Below, in pieces: positions 27,515 to 37,114 of a stretch of 64,000 bases of DNA. The notes under the pieces were generated by a model. The model did no database searches, was not told the origin of the DNA, and saw only the letters and a list, made by a program, of their open reading frames with translations. The position numbers were made by a program, and so were the translations under genes. How positions within the stretch are numbered: the stretch's first letter is position 1; the number at the start of each line of letters is the position of its first letter. Source of the DNA: an uncultured Aquimarina sp. (GTDB lineage: Bacteria > Bacteroidota > Bacteroidia > Flavobacteriales > Flavobacteriaceae). The stretch covers positions 114,496-178,495 of the forward strand of contig CANLMN010000007.1 in assembly GCA_947492105.1 (NCBI GenBank). The letters are read 5' to 3'.

Positions 27515-27841
27515 TTATGTAGTACAACAGTTTATGGTGTCCGTGCAAAAATTATTTAATAAATTTTGGAACATTGCAAGGCGTTTTTCGTCTATGCAAT
27601 AACAAAGATTTTTTCCTTTGATAGTGCCTTTGAGCAGTCCAGCATTTTTGAGCACTTGTAGGTGTTGGGAGATTGTAGGTTGCGATAAGCCGACTTCGTT
27701 TACAATGTCGTTACAGATGCAATTTTGTTGTTGACTTACGTAATGCAAAATAGCTACGCGCGCAGGATGTGCCAATACTTTTGCTATGGCCGCAACTTCG
27801 TTATGAAGATCAGAATGAATATGTTCTTTAGTAGCTCCCAA
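27515..27841 (-). CDS. arsR: ArsR/SmtB family metalloregulator
   Basis: 108 residues with a winged-helix domain: the recognition helix LSQPTISQHLQVLKNAGLL, preceded by the metal site NCICND with cysteines two residues apart. Free repressor would sit on its own promoter and leave when arsenite binds. The only possible start in this frame is TTG at 27841, because the upstream codons reach a stop within four codons. A palindrome 12 bases upstream is a plausible operator. Confidence 0.9.
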   Translation of the reverse strand: MGATKEHIHSDLHNEVAAIAKVLAHPARVAILHYVSQQQNCICNDIVNEVGLSQPTISQHLQVLKNAGLLKGTIKGKNLCYCIDEKRLAMFQNLLNNFCTDTINCCTT

Positions 27842-27852
27842 GGTATATCTTT

Positions 27853-27864
27853 ATATTGCAATAT
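27853..27864 (-). promoter_or_regulatory. Candidate ArsR operator
   Basis: Perfect 12-bp palindrome ATATTGCAATAT, 11 bases upstream of the arsR start codon. The position and AT-rich dyad form fit an ArsR-type autoregulatory site; no footprint evidence. Confidence 0.45.
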
Positions 27865-28066
27865 TACGATGATAGAAGTGTTCATGCAAGGAAATAGTTG
27901 CTTTTATTATAAAATTTTAGGGGATCAAATAAGGATAAAAAAAAGTATTATTTCACTAAGAAATAATACTTTTTTGATATTCTCTGCTTAGAAACTATAG
28001 TATTCTAATACAGATATGGTGTCAATCGTGTTTGGAACTTATAGAGAACTCAAAATTATAAAACTC

Positions 28067-28444
28067 TTAGAACCAAGGCTTTCTGCCAACTTGATAAGTT
28101 TGATAAAATTCTTCATCAGACTTGGTGAGGTACATAATGCCCTCTATCAAAGCAATAATACCTCCTATGCCACACAAAAAGGATAATAGGATTTGTAATA
28201 TTCCTTCTTTGGTATAACCCAAAATGAATTTGTGAACCCCAAAAGATCCTATAAGAATGGCGAGTACACCGGCCAATACCTTCTTATTCTCTTGATTATT
28301 AAACGACTCTTTTACACTGTCAGAAAATTCTTGAGCGGTTTCTTTTGCTTCTTCTGCAAAATCCTTTGCAGCTTCTTTGGCTCCTTCAGCTCCTTTTTTA
28401 AGATCATCTCCTAATTCATTTAGGTTACTTTTTTCTTCACTCAT
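28067..28444 (-). CDS. TM2 domain membrane protein
   Basis: 125 residues. The first 50 are a charged, Ala/Glu-rich helix (KEAAKDFAEEAKETAQEF). Two membrane segments follow (VLAGVLAILIGSFGVHKFILG and ILQILLSFLCGIGGIIALIEGIMYL) with the TM2 motif G-x-H-K-F-x-L-G between them. Its role in bacteria is not known. Monocistronic. Confidence 0.85.
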   Translation of the reverse strand: MSEEKSNLNELGDDLKKGAEGAKEAAKDFAEEAKETAQEFSDSVKESFNNQENKKVLAGVLAILIGSFGVHKFILGYTKEGILQILLSFLCGIGGIIALIEGIMYLTKSDEEFYQTYQVGRKPWF

Positions 28445-28683
28445 TTGGTTGTAAGATTAATGGTTTTCGTTCTAGAAAAATACAAAAAATACAATAGAAA
28501 AGATAAAATAATGTTAATTCATTTTGATTTTATCATAAAAAACAGAGCTCAAGTTCCTAGCTTTTTAAGCCTGAAAACAGCAATTACAATTCGCTTCTGT
28601 TTATTGTTTTTTCTAAAAACTATCTAATTAAAAAAACAAATTGCCATTTTTGAATGTATATAAGGCCTGGTAATAAAAACAAT
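28445..28683. other. Spacer upstream of TM2 gene
   Basis: AT-rich spacer with no recognised gene. Near 28652 it has GCCATTTTTGAATGTATATAAGGCC, which resembles the outer arm of repeat family D. Confidence 0.35.
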
Positions 28684-28741
28684 ACCATTTAAAAAAATAA
28701 TTACAGGCTTCTAATTAGTTTCTTTTTCTACTATTTTTTTT
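28684..28741 (+). repeat. Palindromic repeat family D, copy 1
   Basis: ACCATTTAAAAAAATAATTACAGGC at one end and TTCTTTTTCTACTATTTTTT at the other. The same blocks occur inverted at 34996-35073 and 44041-44111, and in part at 48280-48420. Confidence 0.6.
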
Positions 28742-28780
28742 AGTTTAAAAGGACTTTTAACAAGATTTGTATTTAGGGAA

Positions 28781-30148
28781 TTAACCAAACAAATACTCGA
28801 CAACATCTTCTACCTTGGCGACAAGTTGTACCTTGATTTGGTATTTTTTTGGGGTTATTTTGTTGTACTTGGATACAAAAATGGTGGAGAATCCGAGTTT
28901 CTCTGCTTCCAAAATACGTTGTTCTACACGATTTACAGGACGGATTTCTCCTGCTAATCCAACTTCAGCAGCAAAGCAAAATTCTTTGGGCACTGCAATA
29001 TCTTCATTTGAAGAAAGTATTGCTGACACTACGGTTAGGTCAATTGCAGGATCATCTACCGAGATACCACCTGTAACATTCAAAAACACATCTTTTGCCC
29101 CGAGGCGAAACCCAGCACGTTTTTCCAAAACTGCCAATAGCATATTCATCCGTTTGGCATTATATCCTGTTGTACTACGTTGTGGTGTTCCATATACAGC
29201 GGTGCTTACCAAGGCTTGGATCTCAATCATAAGTGGTCTCATGCCTTCCATAGTAGAGGCGATAGCAGTACCGCTTAGTTCTTCGTCTTTTTTTGAAATT
29301 AATATTTCGCTCGGATTGCTCACTTCTCTAAGACCACTTCCCTGCATTTCATAAATTCCGAGTTCTGCGGTAGATCCAAAACGATTTTTGAGGGAACGCA
29401 AAATACGATAGACATGATTGCGGTCTCCCTCAAACTGCAATACAGTATCTACCATATGTTCTAGAATTTTGGGCCCTGCAATGTTTCCATCTTTGGTTAT
29501 ATGACCAATTAGTAAAACGGGTGTGGCTGTTTCTTTGGCAAATTTGATTAATTCTGTTGTGCATTCTCGAATTTGAGAAATGCTTCCTGGGCTACTTTCT
29601 ATATAATCACTATGCAGCGTTTGGATAGAATCGATGATAACAATATCTGGGGCGATTGATTCTACTTGTCGAAAGATATTTTGAGTTTTAGTTTCTGTTA
29701 AGATATAACAGTTATCTGTTTTTGCAGAAATTCGTTCTGCTCTCATTTTTATCTGTTTTTGACTTTCTTCTCCAGAAACATATAGTGTTTTAAAGGGTAA
29801 ACGCAAACTAATTTGGAGTAGTAGTGTGCTTTTTCCTATTCCTGGTTCTCCTCCTAGTAGTGTCAAGGATCCTGGGACTAGTCCACCCCCTAGTACACGG
29901 TCTAGTTCTCCGTCGTTGGTTTTGTAGCGTGCTTCTTCACTTGTGTCTATTTGAGAAACTTTGAGTGGTTTGGCAACACGTTTGGCAGGAGTGTGTTCTT
30001 CTGTTTTCCAAGCTACTTTTTCGGCTTTTTGGACCACCTCCTCTGCAATGGTATTCCATTCTTTGCATGCTGTACATTGTCCTTGCCATTTGGCGTATTG
30101 ACTTCCGCAGTTTTGACAGAAAAAAGTGGTTTTCGTTTTTGTAGCCAT
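28781..30148 (-). CDS. radA: DNA repair protein RadA
   Basis: RadA is a RecA-like ATPase that drives branch migration in recombination. The 455-residue protein has the N-terminal zinc finger CQNCG ... CTAC, Walker A GGEPGIGKSTLLLQ, the RadA-specific KNRFG motif in LKNRFGSTAELG, and a C-terminal Lon-protease-like domain. The start at 30148 (MATKTKTTFFCQNCG) is the family start; the longer frame to 30274 adds an unrelated leader and would overlap the next gene. Confidence 0.97.
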   Translation of the reverse strand: MATKTKTTFFCQNCGSQYAKWQGQCTACKEWNTIAEEVVQKAEKVAWKTEEHTPAKRVAKPLKVSQIDTSEEARYKTNDGELDRVLGGGLVPGSLTLLGGEPGIGKSTLLLQISLRLPFKTLYVSGEESQKQIKMRAERISAKTDNCYILTETKTQNIFRQVESIAPDIVIIDSIQTLHSDYIESSPGSISQIRECTTELIKFAKETATPVLLIGHITKDGNIAGPKILEHMVDTVLQFEGDRNHVYRILRSLKNRFGSTAELGIYEMQGSGLREVSNPSEILISKKDEELSGTAIASTMEGMRPLMIEIQALVSTAVYGTPQRSTTGYNAKRMNMLLAVLEKRAGFRLGAKDVFLNVTGGISVDDPAIDLTVVSAILSSNEDIAVPKEFCFAAEVGLAGEIRPVNRVEQRILEAEKLGFSTIFVSKYNKITPKKYQIKVQLVAKVEDVVEYLFG

Positions 30149-30248
30149 GGTTTTTTTGTGCTGTTTTTGAATGCTGTGCAAAAATACAGTTTTCGAGAGA
30201 GTAAATAGGTAGGATGTATTCGTAAGAAAGGATAAGTGCCTCAAGTCA

Positions 30249-31937
30249 TCAAATTCCCTTAGGAATTGCATCAATTAGTTTTTTTGTATAGTTTTTTTTG
30301 GGGTTTGCGTAAATAGTGTCAGCATCTCCTTGTTCTTCGATCCTTCCCTTGTTCATTACTAATAATTGATCGGCCATATACTTGACCACAGCCAAGTCAT
30401 GAGAAATAAAGATATAGGTGAAACCAAAATTTTCCTTCAGTTCATTTAGTAAATTTAGGACTTGTGCTTGTACTGAAATATCTAGAGCACTCACTGATTC
30501 ATCACAGATAATTAGTTTGGGTTGTAGCGCAATAGTTCGAGCAATACCTATACGTTGGCGTTGTCCTCCGCTAAACTCATGTGGGTATCGATCAAAATGA
30601 ATCGTTTCTAATCCGACACGATGTAATAGTTCTAGTGCTTTTTGTTTGCAGGACTCTTTGGTTTCATAAAGGTGATGCGCTAGCATCGGCTCCATGATTG
30701 CTTGCCCAACTGTCATCCTGGGATTGAGCGAGGCAAAGGGGTCTTGGAAAATGAGTTGAATTTCTTTTCGTAAGTGTCTCAGAGCAGTTCCTTTGAGTTT
30801 TGTAATGTCGACTCCCTTATAGTGAATGGTGCCAGATGTAGCTCTGTCTAATAATAATATGGCATTTCCTAAAGTAGATTTGCCACAACCAGATTCTCCT
30901 ACAAGTCCAAGCGTTTCTCCTTCATAAAGTTTGAAACTAACATCTGCAACAGCATCAACATGATGTTTGCCAAAAAAACCTATTGAAGAAAAATATGTTT
31001 TCCGAATATTTTGAACTTCTAATAAAGGAGGTTGATTATAGAGTTTCTTATGACGTTTCTGACGATCGGCATGTGTAACAATTGTTGTGTCTAAGTTTTT
31101 TTGCAGATAATCGTTAATTGTAGGCAGGCGTTCTAATCTTGTGTCTAAAGAAGGCCGTGAATTGATCAATGCTTTGGTATAATCAGCCTTGGGATTGTTG
31201 AATATTGCTGTAGTAGTATCATATTCCACAACTTGGCCTTTGTACATCACTAGGACATTGGTTGCTATTTCTGAAACTAACCCAAGATCATGAGAAATAA
31301 ATAGGATGCTCATGTTCGTTTCTTGTTGTAGTTCTTTGAGCAAAAACAAAATTTCTTGTTGCACTGTCACATCTAGTGCTGTAGTAGGTTCATCGGCTAT
31401 TAGTAATTTTGGTTTGCAGGCAATAGCCATAGCAATCATGATACGTTGTTTTTGACCTCCACTTAGTTCATGAGGATAGGAACGATAGGCGCGCTCTGGA
31501 TCAGGTAACTTTACTTTTTCGAAAAGCGCTATAGTTTTTTGTTTGGCTTCTTTTTTGGATAGCGATGTATGTTGTTGTAAAATTTCAAGAACTTGTTTGC
31601 CACATTTAATAGAAGGGTTGAGAGAGCTCATGGGTTCTTGAAAAATCATTGCGATCTCATTCCCTCTAAGTTTTCTGTAGCTTTTTTTATCTAGATTCAG
31701 AAGTGAGATGCCATCAAATAGAATTTCTTTGGCGGTGATTTGTGCTGTTTTTTGAGGTAACAAGCCCATCAGAGCAAGAGATGTTACGGATTTTCCACTA
31801 CCAGATTCTCCAACAACTCCAAGAATTTCGTTTTTTTTTAACGAAAAGGAAACCTCGTGTAACACTTGATTTTTGGTTTTTCCTGAAGCAAATGCAACGG
31901 TTAAATCTTTGACAAAAAGTAATGGTGCTGTATCCAT
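30249..31937 (-). CDS. Duplicated ABC ATPase (oligopeptide/nickel importer type)
   Basis: 562 residues with two complete ABC cassettes. The first has Walker A GESGSGKS, signature LSGGQKQR and Walker [13 protein letters not shown]. The second has [17 protein letters not shown] and [12 protein letters not shown]. Both carry the oligopeptide-type C-terminal extension ([16 protein letters not shown]). This matches YejF/DppDF fusions that energise peptide import. Permease and binding-protein genes are not next to it, so its partners lie elsewhere. I start at ATG 31937; a TTG lies at 31943. Confidence 0.92.
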   Translation of the reverse strand: MDTAPLLFVKDLTVAFASGKTKNQVLHEVSFSLKKNEILGVVGESGSGKSVTSLALMGLLPQKTAQITAKEILFDGISLLNLDKKSYRKLRGNEIAMIFQEPMSSLNPSIKCGKQVLEILQQHTSLSKKEAKQKTIALFEKVKLPDPERAYRSYPHELSGGQKQRIMIAMAIACKPKLLIADEPTTALDVTVQQEILFLLKELQQETNMSILFISHDLGLVSEIATNVLVMYKGQVVEYDTTTAIFNNPKADYTKALINSRPSLDTRLERLPTINDYLQKNLDTTIVTHADRQKRHKKLYNQPPLLEVQNIRKTYFSSIGFFGKHHVDAVADVSFKLYEGETLGLVGESGCGKSTLGNAILLLDRATSGTIHYKGVDITKLKGTALRHLRKEIQLIFQDPFASLNPRMTVGQAIMEPMLAHHLYETKESCKQKALELLHRVGLETIHFDRYPHEFSGGQRQRIGIARTIALQPKLIICDESVSALDISVQAQVLNLLNELKENFGFTYIFISHDLAVVKYMADQLLVMNKGRIEEQGDADTIYANPKKNYTKKLIDAIPKGI

Positions 31938-31943
31938 ACTCAA

Positions 31944-32319
31944 AACTACTCAAAAAAATACGATGATTTTATAGAAAGAGTATAAAATTAAGGTGATTTG
32001 TTCTTGTTGGAGAGGTTCAAAAAAGACACTTTAAAGCATTGTTTTACGATTATTGGTCAGGCTATTTAACGAATGATTTTGTTTTTTGTTTAACGTGTTT
32101 GAGTCAAGGCTTTTATGATTGTTAAACTCTACTTAATCAAAAGAAAGAAAAAACTTACATACGATTGTGTAAATAGTTGTAAAATTAGCTATGAAAAATG
32201 CCAAATTCTTCGTTATTGAGGACTATGTCGAAAAAGAAATAGAATGCAATAAGAAACCATAATAAATATTTAATTTAGAGTAACTGTTTGTAACTAAACT
32301 AACTCAAAACTTAATTATT
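31944..32319. other. Promoter region between divergent genes
   Basis: About 375 bases between the ABC ATPase and the secreted protease. It must hold two promoters, but I find no clear TAnnTTTG match and no RNA gene. Confidence 0.35.
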
Positions 32320-34857
32320 ATGAAAACTAACTGCCGGAGCACTCTGCTTCTAATGGGACTTTTTTCGTGTTCCCTACTCTCAACTGCGCAAGAAGAAACT
32401 GCTACCAAAAAAGCACAAGTATCTCAAAAAAAAATTGATTTTATTATTGACCTTTCCGGTAATAACAGTGCTGCAAAGCTTGTCAAATCATTAAAAGAAC
32501 CCGAGGCTATTCTTGGGTTGCCAGAAGGAAATGATTTTGTTTTTCTCAAACAGAATACGGATATTTTGGGGCACACGCACAAAAGATATGCTCAGACTTT
32601 TAGAACTGTTCCTGTTGTCGGTGGAAGTGCTTCGATGAACTACTCCAAAGAATCACAATTATTGTCATTGTCCAACGAGGCTTATATTATTGAAGATGTC
32701 AATATTACTCCGACAATCGGACCAGAGCGAGCTCGGACGTTTGCGTACAATTATTTTGATACAACAAAGCTTATTGAGGATGATTCGGTTATGGCCAAAG
32801 CTATTGGGTATACCCAAAAAGTACCGGAGCTAAAAATTCTTCCAATGTATGATACTGTAAATCCAAATGAATTAGTTACAGATTTTAAGTTAGTCTATGA
32901 AGTAGAGGTGTTTACAAAAGAACCTGTACAACATAGTTTGGTTTATGTAGATGCTAATAATGGGGTTATTCTTTGGAATAGAGAATTGATTTTTCATACT
33001 GGAGAGCATGCGCACTCTGGAAAAAAAGAACCGGCAGAAAATCCTACTGCTCCTGTAATGTCACAAAGAATAGCGGCTATATTTGCAGAAGGAGTGGCTG
33101 CCACACGTTATAATGGCAATAGAACTATCGAGACTGCAAGTACGGCTAATGGATTTGTATTGCGTGATGGTACTCGAGGTAAAGGAATTAATACCTACAA
33201 TAGCCAAAATACAAATAAGTACTCCAAAGTAGATTTTGTCGATAATGATAATAGCTGGACAGCAGCAGAACATGATAATAGAGAAAAAGATAATGGAGCT
33301 TTGGATGCCCATTGGGGAGCAGAGGTGACGTATGATTATTGGAATGAAATACATAAGCGCAATAGTTATGATGGTAGGGGGGCTGAGATCAATAGTTGGG
33401 TGCATTTTAATGAAAATTCTGGAAGTTCTACGGGATTTGATAATGCCTATTGGAATGGTAGTAATATGACCTATGGAGATGGAAATAGGTTTGATGTCCT
33501 TACTGCATTAGATGTCGTCGCACATGAAATTGGGCATGCTGTATGCTCTAGTACCGCAGACCTTGCGTATCGTAATGAGTCAGGTGCCCTGAACGAAGGG
33601 TTCTCGGACATCTGGGGTGCTGCTGTAGAATTTTATGTGTTGCAAACGGGGTCGAATAAAACTCCTGGAAAGAGAATTTGGGATATTGGTGAAGACCTTG
33701 GAATTACACTACGCTCTATGAGTAACCCAAAAAGCGCAAATGATCCAGATACCTATTTGGGCACTAATTGGAAACCAGCTACACCTGCACAAGGCTGTTC
33801 TTCTCCTACACGAACGAATGATCGGTGTGGTGTACATACCAACAGTGGAGTATTGAATCATTGGTTCTATATTTTGACAGCAGGTAAATCAGGATCTAAC
33901 GATGTGGGGGATACCTATAGTGTTTCTGGAATAGGAATGGACAAAGCGGCGAAGATTGCATATAGAATGGAAAGTGTATACCTGACTGAGAATTCTACTT
34001 TTGCAGATGCGAGAATTGCAGGGATACAATCTGCCAAAGATTTATATGGAGCAGGGGGAACAGAAGAAATAGCAACAACCAATGCATGGTACGCCGTAAA
34101 TGTCGGTAACAAGTATAGTGGCGGAGGTGGAGGCCCAACAGTTGATACAGAAGCACCCACTGCGCCAACAAATCTCGTTGCTTCGGATATCAAAGATACA
34201 AGCGCACAATTAACGTGGAATGCAGCTACAGATAATGTAGGGGTAACGGAATATCAAGTGTGGTTGGGAGATAGTAATCTTAGAGCAGTGACGGCGTTGT
34301 CGTTGGCTATAACAGGTATGGTCAAAGGAAGGACTTATACTTTCCGGATTAAGGCTGTTGATGCGGCTGGGAATGTTTCTAATTTTAGTAATAGTGTTGT
34401 GGTGACTGCAGGCGTATCAAATGATATTTGTGAAGGGGTGCCTCAGTATTCTAGATTCAAATCCTATCGAATTGGCGATCGGGTTGTCTTTGAAGGAGAA
34501 TTATATGAAAATCGAGGAAGGAATTTGTGGGATAAACTAGGGCCTTGTGGAAAAAGTAGTGTCAATAGATTTGCAGGCTTGCAAGATAATGTGGCGGCAT
34601 TACCTTTTGATTTAGTTACTTCTGTAGCGATCTATCCAAATCCAGTTACCAGTGGATTACTCCATATAGCAGTCGATGGAACTCAAGAAAGAGTTTCGTA
34701 CACGGTGAACGGTCTGTTGGGGCAGGTTGTCAAACAGGGTGTGATGGAGAATAACTCGATTAGTATGGATTTAAGTGATTTGACATCCGGAATTTACATT
34801 GTACGGATATCTATCGGAGCAGAGCATTTTATTCAAAAAATAAACGTTTTTAACTAG
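32320..34857 (+). CDS. Secreted M4 (thermolysin) metallopeptidase with Fn3 and T9SS domains
   Basis: 845 residues. After the signal peptide (TLLLMGLFSCSLLSTAQ), an FTP/propeptide region leads to the zinc protease. HEIGH is at 402-406, with the third ligand Glu426 in NEGFSDIWG, 24 residues from the first His as in thermolysin; the transition-state His is in CGVHTNSGVLNHWFY. Next come an Fn3 domain (~610-695), a 40-residue Cys-bounded module (YSRFKSYRIGDRVVFEGELY) and a type-A sorting domain (VAIYPNPVTSG ... QKINVFN). It is exported by T9SS as an inactive zymogen and degrades extracellular protein. Confidence 0.95.
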   Translation: MKTNCRSTLLLMGLFSCSLLSTAQEETATKKAQVSQKKIDFIIDLSGNNSAAKLVKSLKEPEAILGLPEGNDFVFLKQNTDILGHTHKRYAQTFRTVPVVGGSASMNYSKESQLLSLSNEAYIIEDVNITPTIGPERARTFAYNYFDTTKLIEDDSVMAKAIGYTQKVPELKILPMYDTVNPNELVTDFKLVYEVEVFTKEPVQHSLVYVDANNGVILWNRELIFHTGEHAHSGKKEPAENPTAPVMSQRIAAIFAEGVAATRYNGNRTIETASTANGFVLRDGTRGKGINTYNSQNTNKYSKVDFVDNDNSWTAAEHDNREKDNGALDAHWGAEVTYDYWNEIHKRNSYDGRGAEINSWVHFNENSGSSTGFDNAYWNGSNMTYGDGNRFDVLTALDVVAHEIGHAVCSSTADLAYRNESGALNEGFSDIWGAAVEFYVLQTGSNKTPGKRIWDIGEDLGITLRSMSNPKSANDPDTYLGTNWKPATPAQGCSSPTRTNDRCGVHTNSGVLNHWFYILTAGKSGSNDVGDTYSVSGIGMDKAAKIAYRMESVYLTENSTFADARIAGIQSAKDLYGAGGTEEIATTNAWYAVNVGNKYSGGGGGPTVDTEAPTAPTNLVASDIKDTSAQLTWNAATDNVGVTEYQVWLGDSNLRAVTALSLAITGMVKGRTYTFRIKAVDAAGNVSNFSNSVVVTAGVSNDICEGVPQYSRFKSYRIGDRVVFEGELYENRGRNLWDKLGPCGKSSVNRFAGLQDNVAALPFDLVTSVAIYPNPVTSGLLHIAVDGTQERVSYTVNGLLGQVVKQGVMENNSISMDLSDLTSGIYIVRISIGAEHFIQKINVFN

Positions 34858-34928
34858 CACAAAAATTGTTTTAGATAAAACAACTATAGCAAAGGGTAGA
34901 GGGAATCATTCCTCGTTGACTACTGCCC

Positions 34929-34974
34929 AAAAAAGCCTGCATTCATTTATTATGGAATGTAGGCTTTTTTTTTT
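34929..34974 (+). terminator. Intrinsic terminator of the M4 protease gene
   Basis: Stem AAAAGCCTGCATTC/GAATGTAGGCTTTT with one G:T pair, followed by a run of T residues, about 70 bases after the stop. Confidence 0.85.
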
Positions 34975-34995
34975 AAAAGCATGTGGCAAAGTACT

Positions 34996-35073
34996 ACCAG
35001 TTAAAATGTAATTGTAGGTCAAAATAGTAGAAAAAGAACCGAAGTATTAGCCTGTAATTATTTTTTAAATGGT
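34996..35073 (-). repeat. Palindromic repeat family D, copy 2
   Basis: 78 bp with imperfect inverted ends ACCAGTTAAAATGTAATTG and CAATTA-like TAATTATTTTTTAAATGGT. The inner block AATAGTAGAAAAAGAA is shared with the other copies. Confidence 0.65.
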
Positions 35074-35186
35074 AGAATAAGAATTGTAATGCATGATGTG
35101 TTATTAAGGAACAGGTCATTTTATTCAAAAAAAGAACAGATGAATAGGAGGTAGTGGCCATCTCATTTGATATGCTACCTAGTTAT

Positions 35187-35345
35187 ACCATTTATCCTTT
35201 GAATTAACTGGGATAAAATTCTCTTTTTTCGCCTCAGCTTTAGCATAAAAATAAACCATAACTACGGCTATGCTTGATGTTTATGCTGAAGCTGAAACAA
35301 AAAAATCTTAATTTTTATTTCCGGTAAATTCAAACAACAAATGGT
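35187..35345 (-). repeat. MITE-like palindromic repeat family A, copy 2 (inverted)
   Basis: 159 bp, reverse orientation relative to 9286-9446 and 48415-48575. Ends ACCATTTATCCTTTGAATT and AATTCAAACAACAAATGGT are ~25-bp imperfect inverted repeats. The inner arms CAGCTTTAGCATAAA and TTTATGCTGAAGCTG pair as well. Confidence 0.8.
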
Positions 35346-35419
35346 ATTACCCTTAATCTATTGTTGTCAAGTAAAAGCATTTGCAGATTTGTATAAAAAA
35401 AATAGAAACGAAGTGTTTT

Positions 35420-35890
35420 CTATGAGGATTTTTTGTCTTTTTTAATTACTTTTTCGTAAGTAGTAATCCATTCTTGTGGAGTGACTTTGGAGGCCAATTC
35501 TGCTAGTAATTCATAGGGTATTTGTGTTGTTTTTTTGAAGCGAATACAGCTTTTGCCCATATCTAATTTTGTAATGACATGTTTTGAGTATTCAAAAACA
35601 AACCAATCCATAAGTTTATGATCGGCATAAATGCCAGAATGATATAGTGCTATGTGATTCTTTTGAGAAGCAATATTGATAAAGGGTAGAGGTAATTTGG
35701 GATTAACGTGGTACCCAGAGGGGTAAATCCGATGAGGTACGACGTAACCAATCATTCCATAGCTTATTGTTTCTTGAAACCCTTCTGGGAGGTTCTTTGT
35801 AAGGCAATTACGGAGTTTCTGCATAGGAACTCTGCGATCATCTGGCAAAGAGGCAATATAAGCATCTGGTGTCTTGGAGTTAGGATTCAT
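35420..35890 (-). CDS. DUF1801 protein
   Basis: 156 residues of the YdhG/DUF1801 family (IscU-like/frataxin-like fold), with the typical ETISYGMIGYVV, FINIASQKNHIALYHSG and GKSCIRFKK blocks. No function is established. It starts 17 bases downstream of the dehydrogenase gene on the same strand, so the two are probably cotranscribed. Confidence 0.85.
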   Translation of the reverse strand: MNPNSKTPDAYIASLPDDRRVPMQKLRNCLTKNLPEGFQETISYGMIGYVVPHRIYPSGYHVNPKLPLPFINIASQKNHIALYHSGIYADHKLMDWFVFEYSKHVITKLDMGKSCIRFKKTTQIPYELLAELASKVTPQEWITTYEKVIKKDKKSS

Positions 35891-35906
35891 GTATTTTTAT
35901 AGGCTC

Positions 35907-36854
35907 TTAAGAAAGAACAAAATTCTTTTTGATTTTGTTTACAATTGTTTGAGCAAGGCGTTCTTTGCTCTCAACTGTCCATCCTGCTACATGTGGAGAT
36001 AGGATGATGTTGTCCATTGTTAATAATGTTTTAAAAGCTTCTGGCATTTCGCTTGGGTTGGTGAATAGTTTTTCAAATGAGGTGTTTTCGTATTCTAATA
36101 CATCGAGACCTGCTCCAAGTATTTTAGTGCTTTTTAGCGCTTCTATTAGATCCTTGGTGATTACATTTTTGCCTCTGGCGGTATTGAGAAGCCAAAAAGG
36201 TTTAGCAAACTGCTGAATAAAATCCTGATTAATCATTCCTATTGTTTCTGGCGTCTGTGGAGTGTGTAGGCTAAGGACATCTGTTTTTTCAAAAAGTTCC
36301 TCCAAGGTAACTTGGGTTGCGTTACTATCTTCTATATCTTCTTTGATATCATAACAAAGAACCTCTACATCAAAACCTCTTAGTTTTCGAGCAAAAGAAC
36401 GCCCCATATTTCCGTAACCGATAATACTTACTGTGAGTCCATCCAGTTCAAAACCCCTGTTCTGTTCTCTACGCCAATGTCCTTGTCGTACTTCGCGATC
36501 TGCTTTGTTTATTTTATTAAATAAAGAAAGAAGCATTCCCAAAGTATGTTCGCCTACTGCATTGCGGTTGCCCTCTGGTGCATTAAAAAGCAAAATGTTT
36601 TTGCTTTCTGCATAGGAGGTATCAATATTTTCTAGTCCCGCACCAACTCGACCAATAAACTTTAGTTTGACAGCTGCATCCAAGAATTCTTGGTCTATAG
36701 CAAATCGGCTACGAATAATAATACCATCATATTCGTGAATTTTGGCTTGGATTGTGGTTTTGTCGGCATTGTATTCTTCATGATTTTCAAATCCTAATTC
36801 TTGTAGTTGGGTAAGAAGTAATGGGTGATTGGTGTCTAGGTGTAGTATTTTCAT
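35907..36854 (-). CDS. D-2-hydroxyacid dehydrogenase (phosphoglycerate dehydrogenase-like)
   Basis: About 315 residues. NAD-binding GYGNMGRSFARKLRGF near residue 148, and the catalytic triad as Arg in LNTARG, Glu in LDVLEYE and His in LSPHVAGWT. The N-terminal SRF/GRVGAGLENID block fits. It could be SerA of serine synthesis, but it lacks an ACT or ASB regulatory domain and the substrate is not certain. I start at ATG 36854 (MKILHLDTN). Confidence 0.85.
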   Translation of the reverse strand: MKILHLDTNHPLLLTQLQELGFENHEEYNADKTTIQAKIHEYDGIIIRSRFAIDQEFLDAAVKLKFIGRVGAGLENIDTSYAESKNILLFNAPEGNRNAVGEHTLGMLLSLFNKINKADREVRQGHWRREQNRGFELDGLTVSIIGYGNMGRSFARKLRGFDVEVLCYDIKEDIEDSNATQVTLEELFEKTDVLSLHTPQTPETIGMINQDFIQQFAKPFWLLNTARGKNVITKDLIEALKSTKILGAGLDVLEYENTSFEKLFTNPSEMPEAFKTLLTMDNIILSPHVAGWTVESKERLAQTIVNKIKKNFVLS

Positions 36855-37087
36855 GTGATATATTGTGGTGTTCAAAATTACCAGAAGTGAACGTGTTTTT
36901 CTGTTAAAGAGGGAAAATAGTTAGTTTTTATATAATTTTAATGCTTTTTAATATCTCAAAAAGAAGACTATAAAGATAACAAAGATAAAATAGTAGTATT
37001 TTAAAACCAATTTAAAGAAGGCTAAATTACTTCTTTCAAAAAATAAAGGATCGTGGGTATTTGTATAGGCAATATGGACTAAATTTT

Positions 37088-37095
37088 TATCTTTG
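37088..37095 (+). promoter_or_regulatory. -7 promoter box (TATCTTTG) of tyrS
   Basis: Perfect TAnnTTTG box 19 bases upstream of the ATG at 37115. This excludes the longer ORF beginning at 37061. Confidence 0.65.
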
Positions 37096-37114
37096 CGCTC
37101 TTAAAAATAGGTTA

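Noticed and set aside
29951-30208. ORFs on the plus strand opposite radA
   Set aside because: Shadow frames of a well-conserved gene; no independent support.
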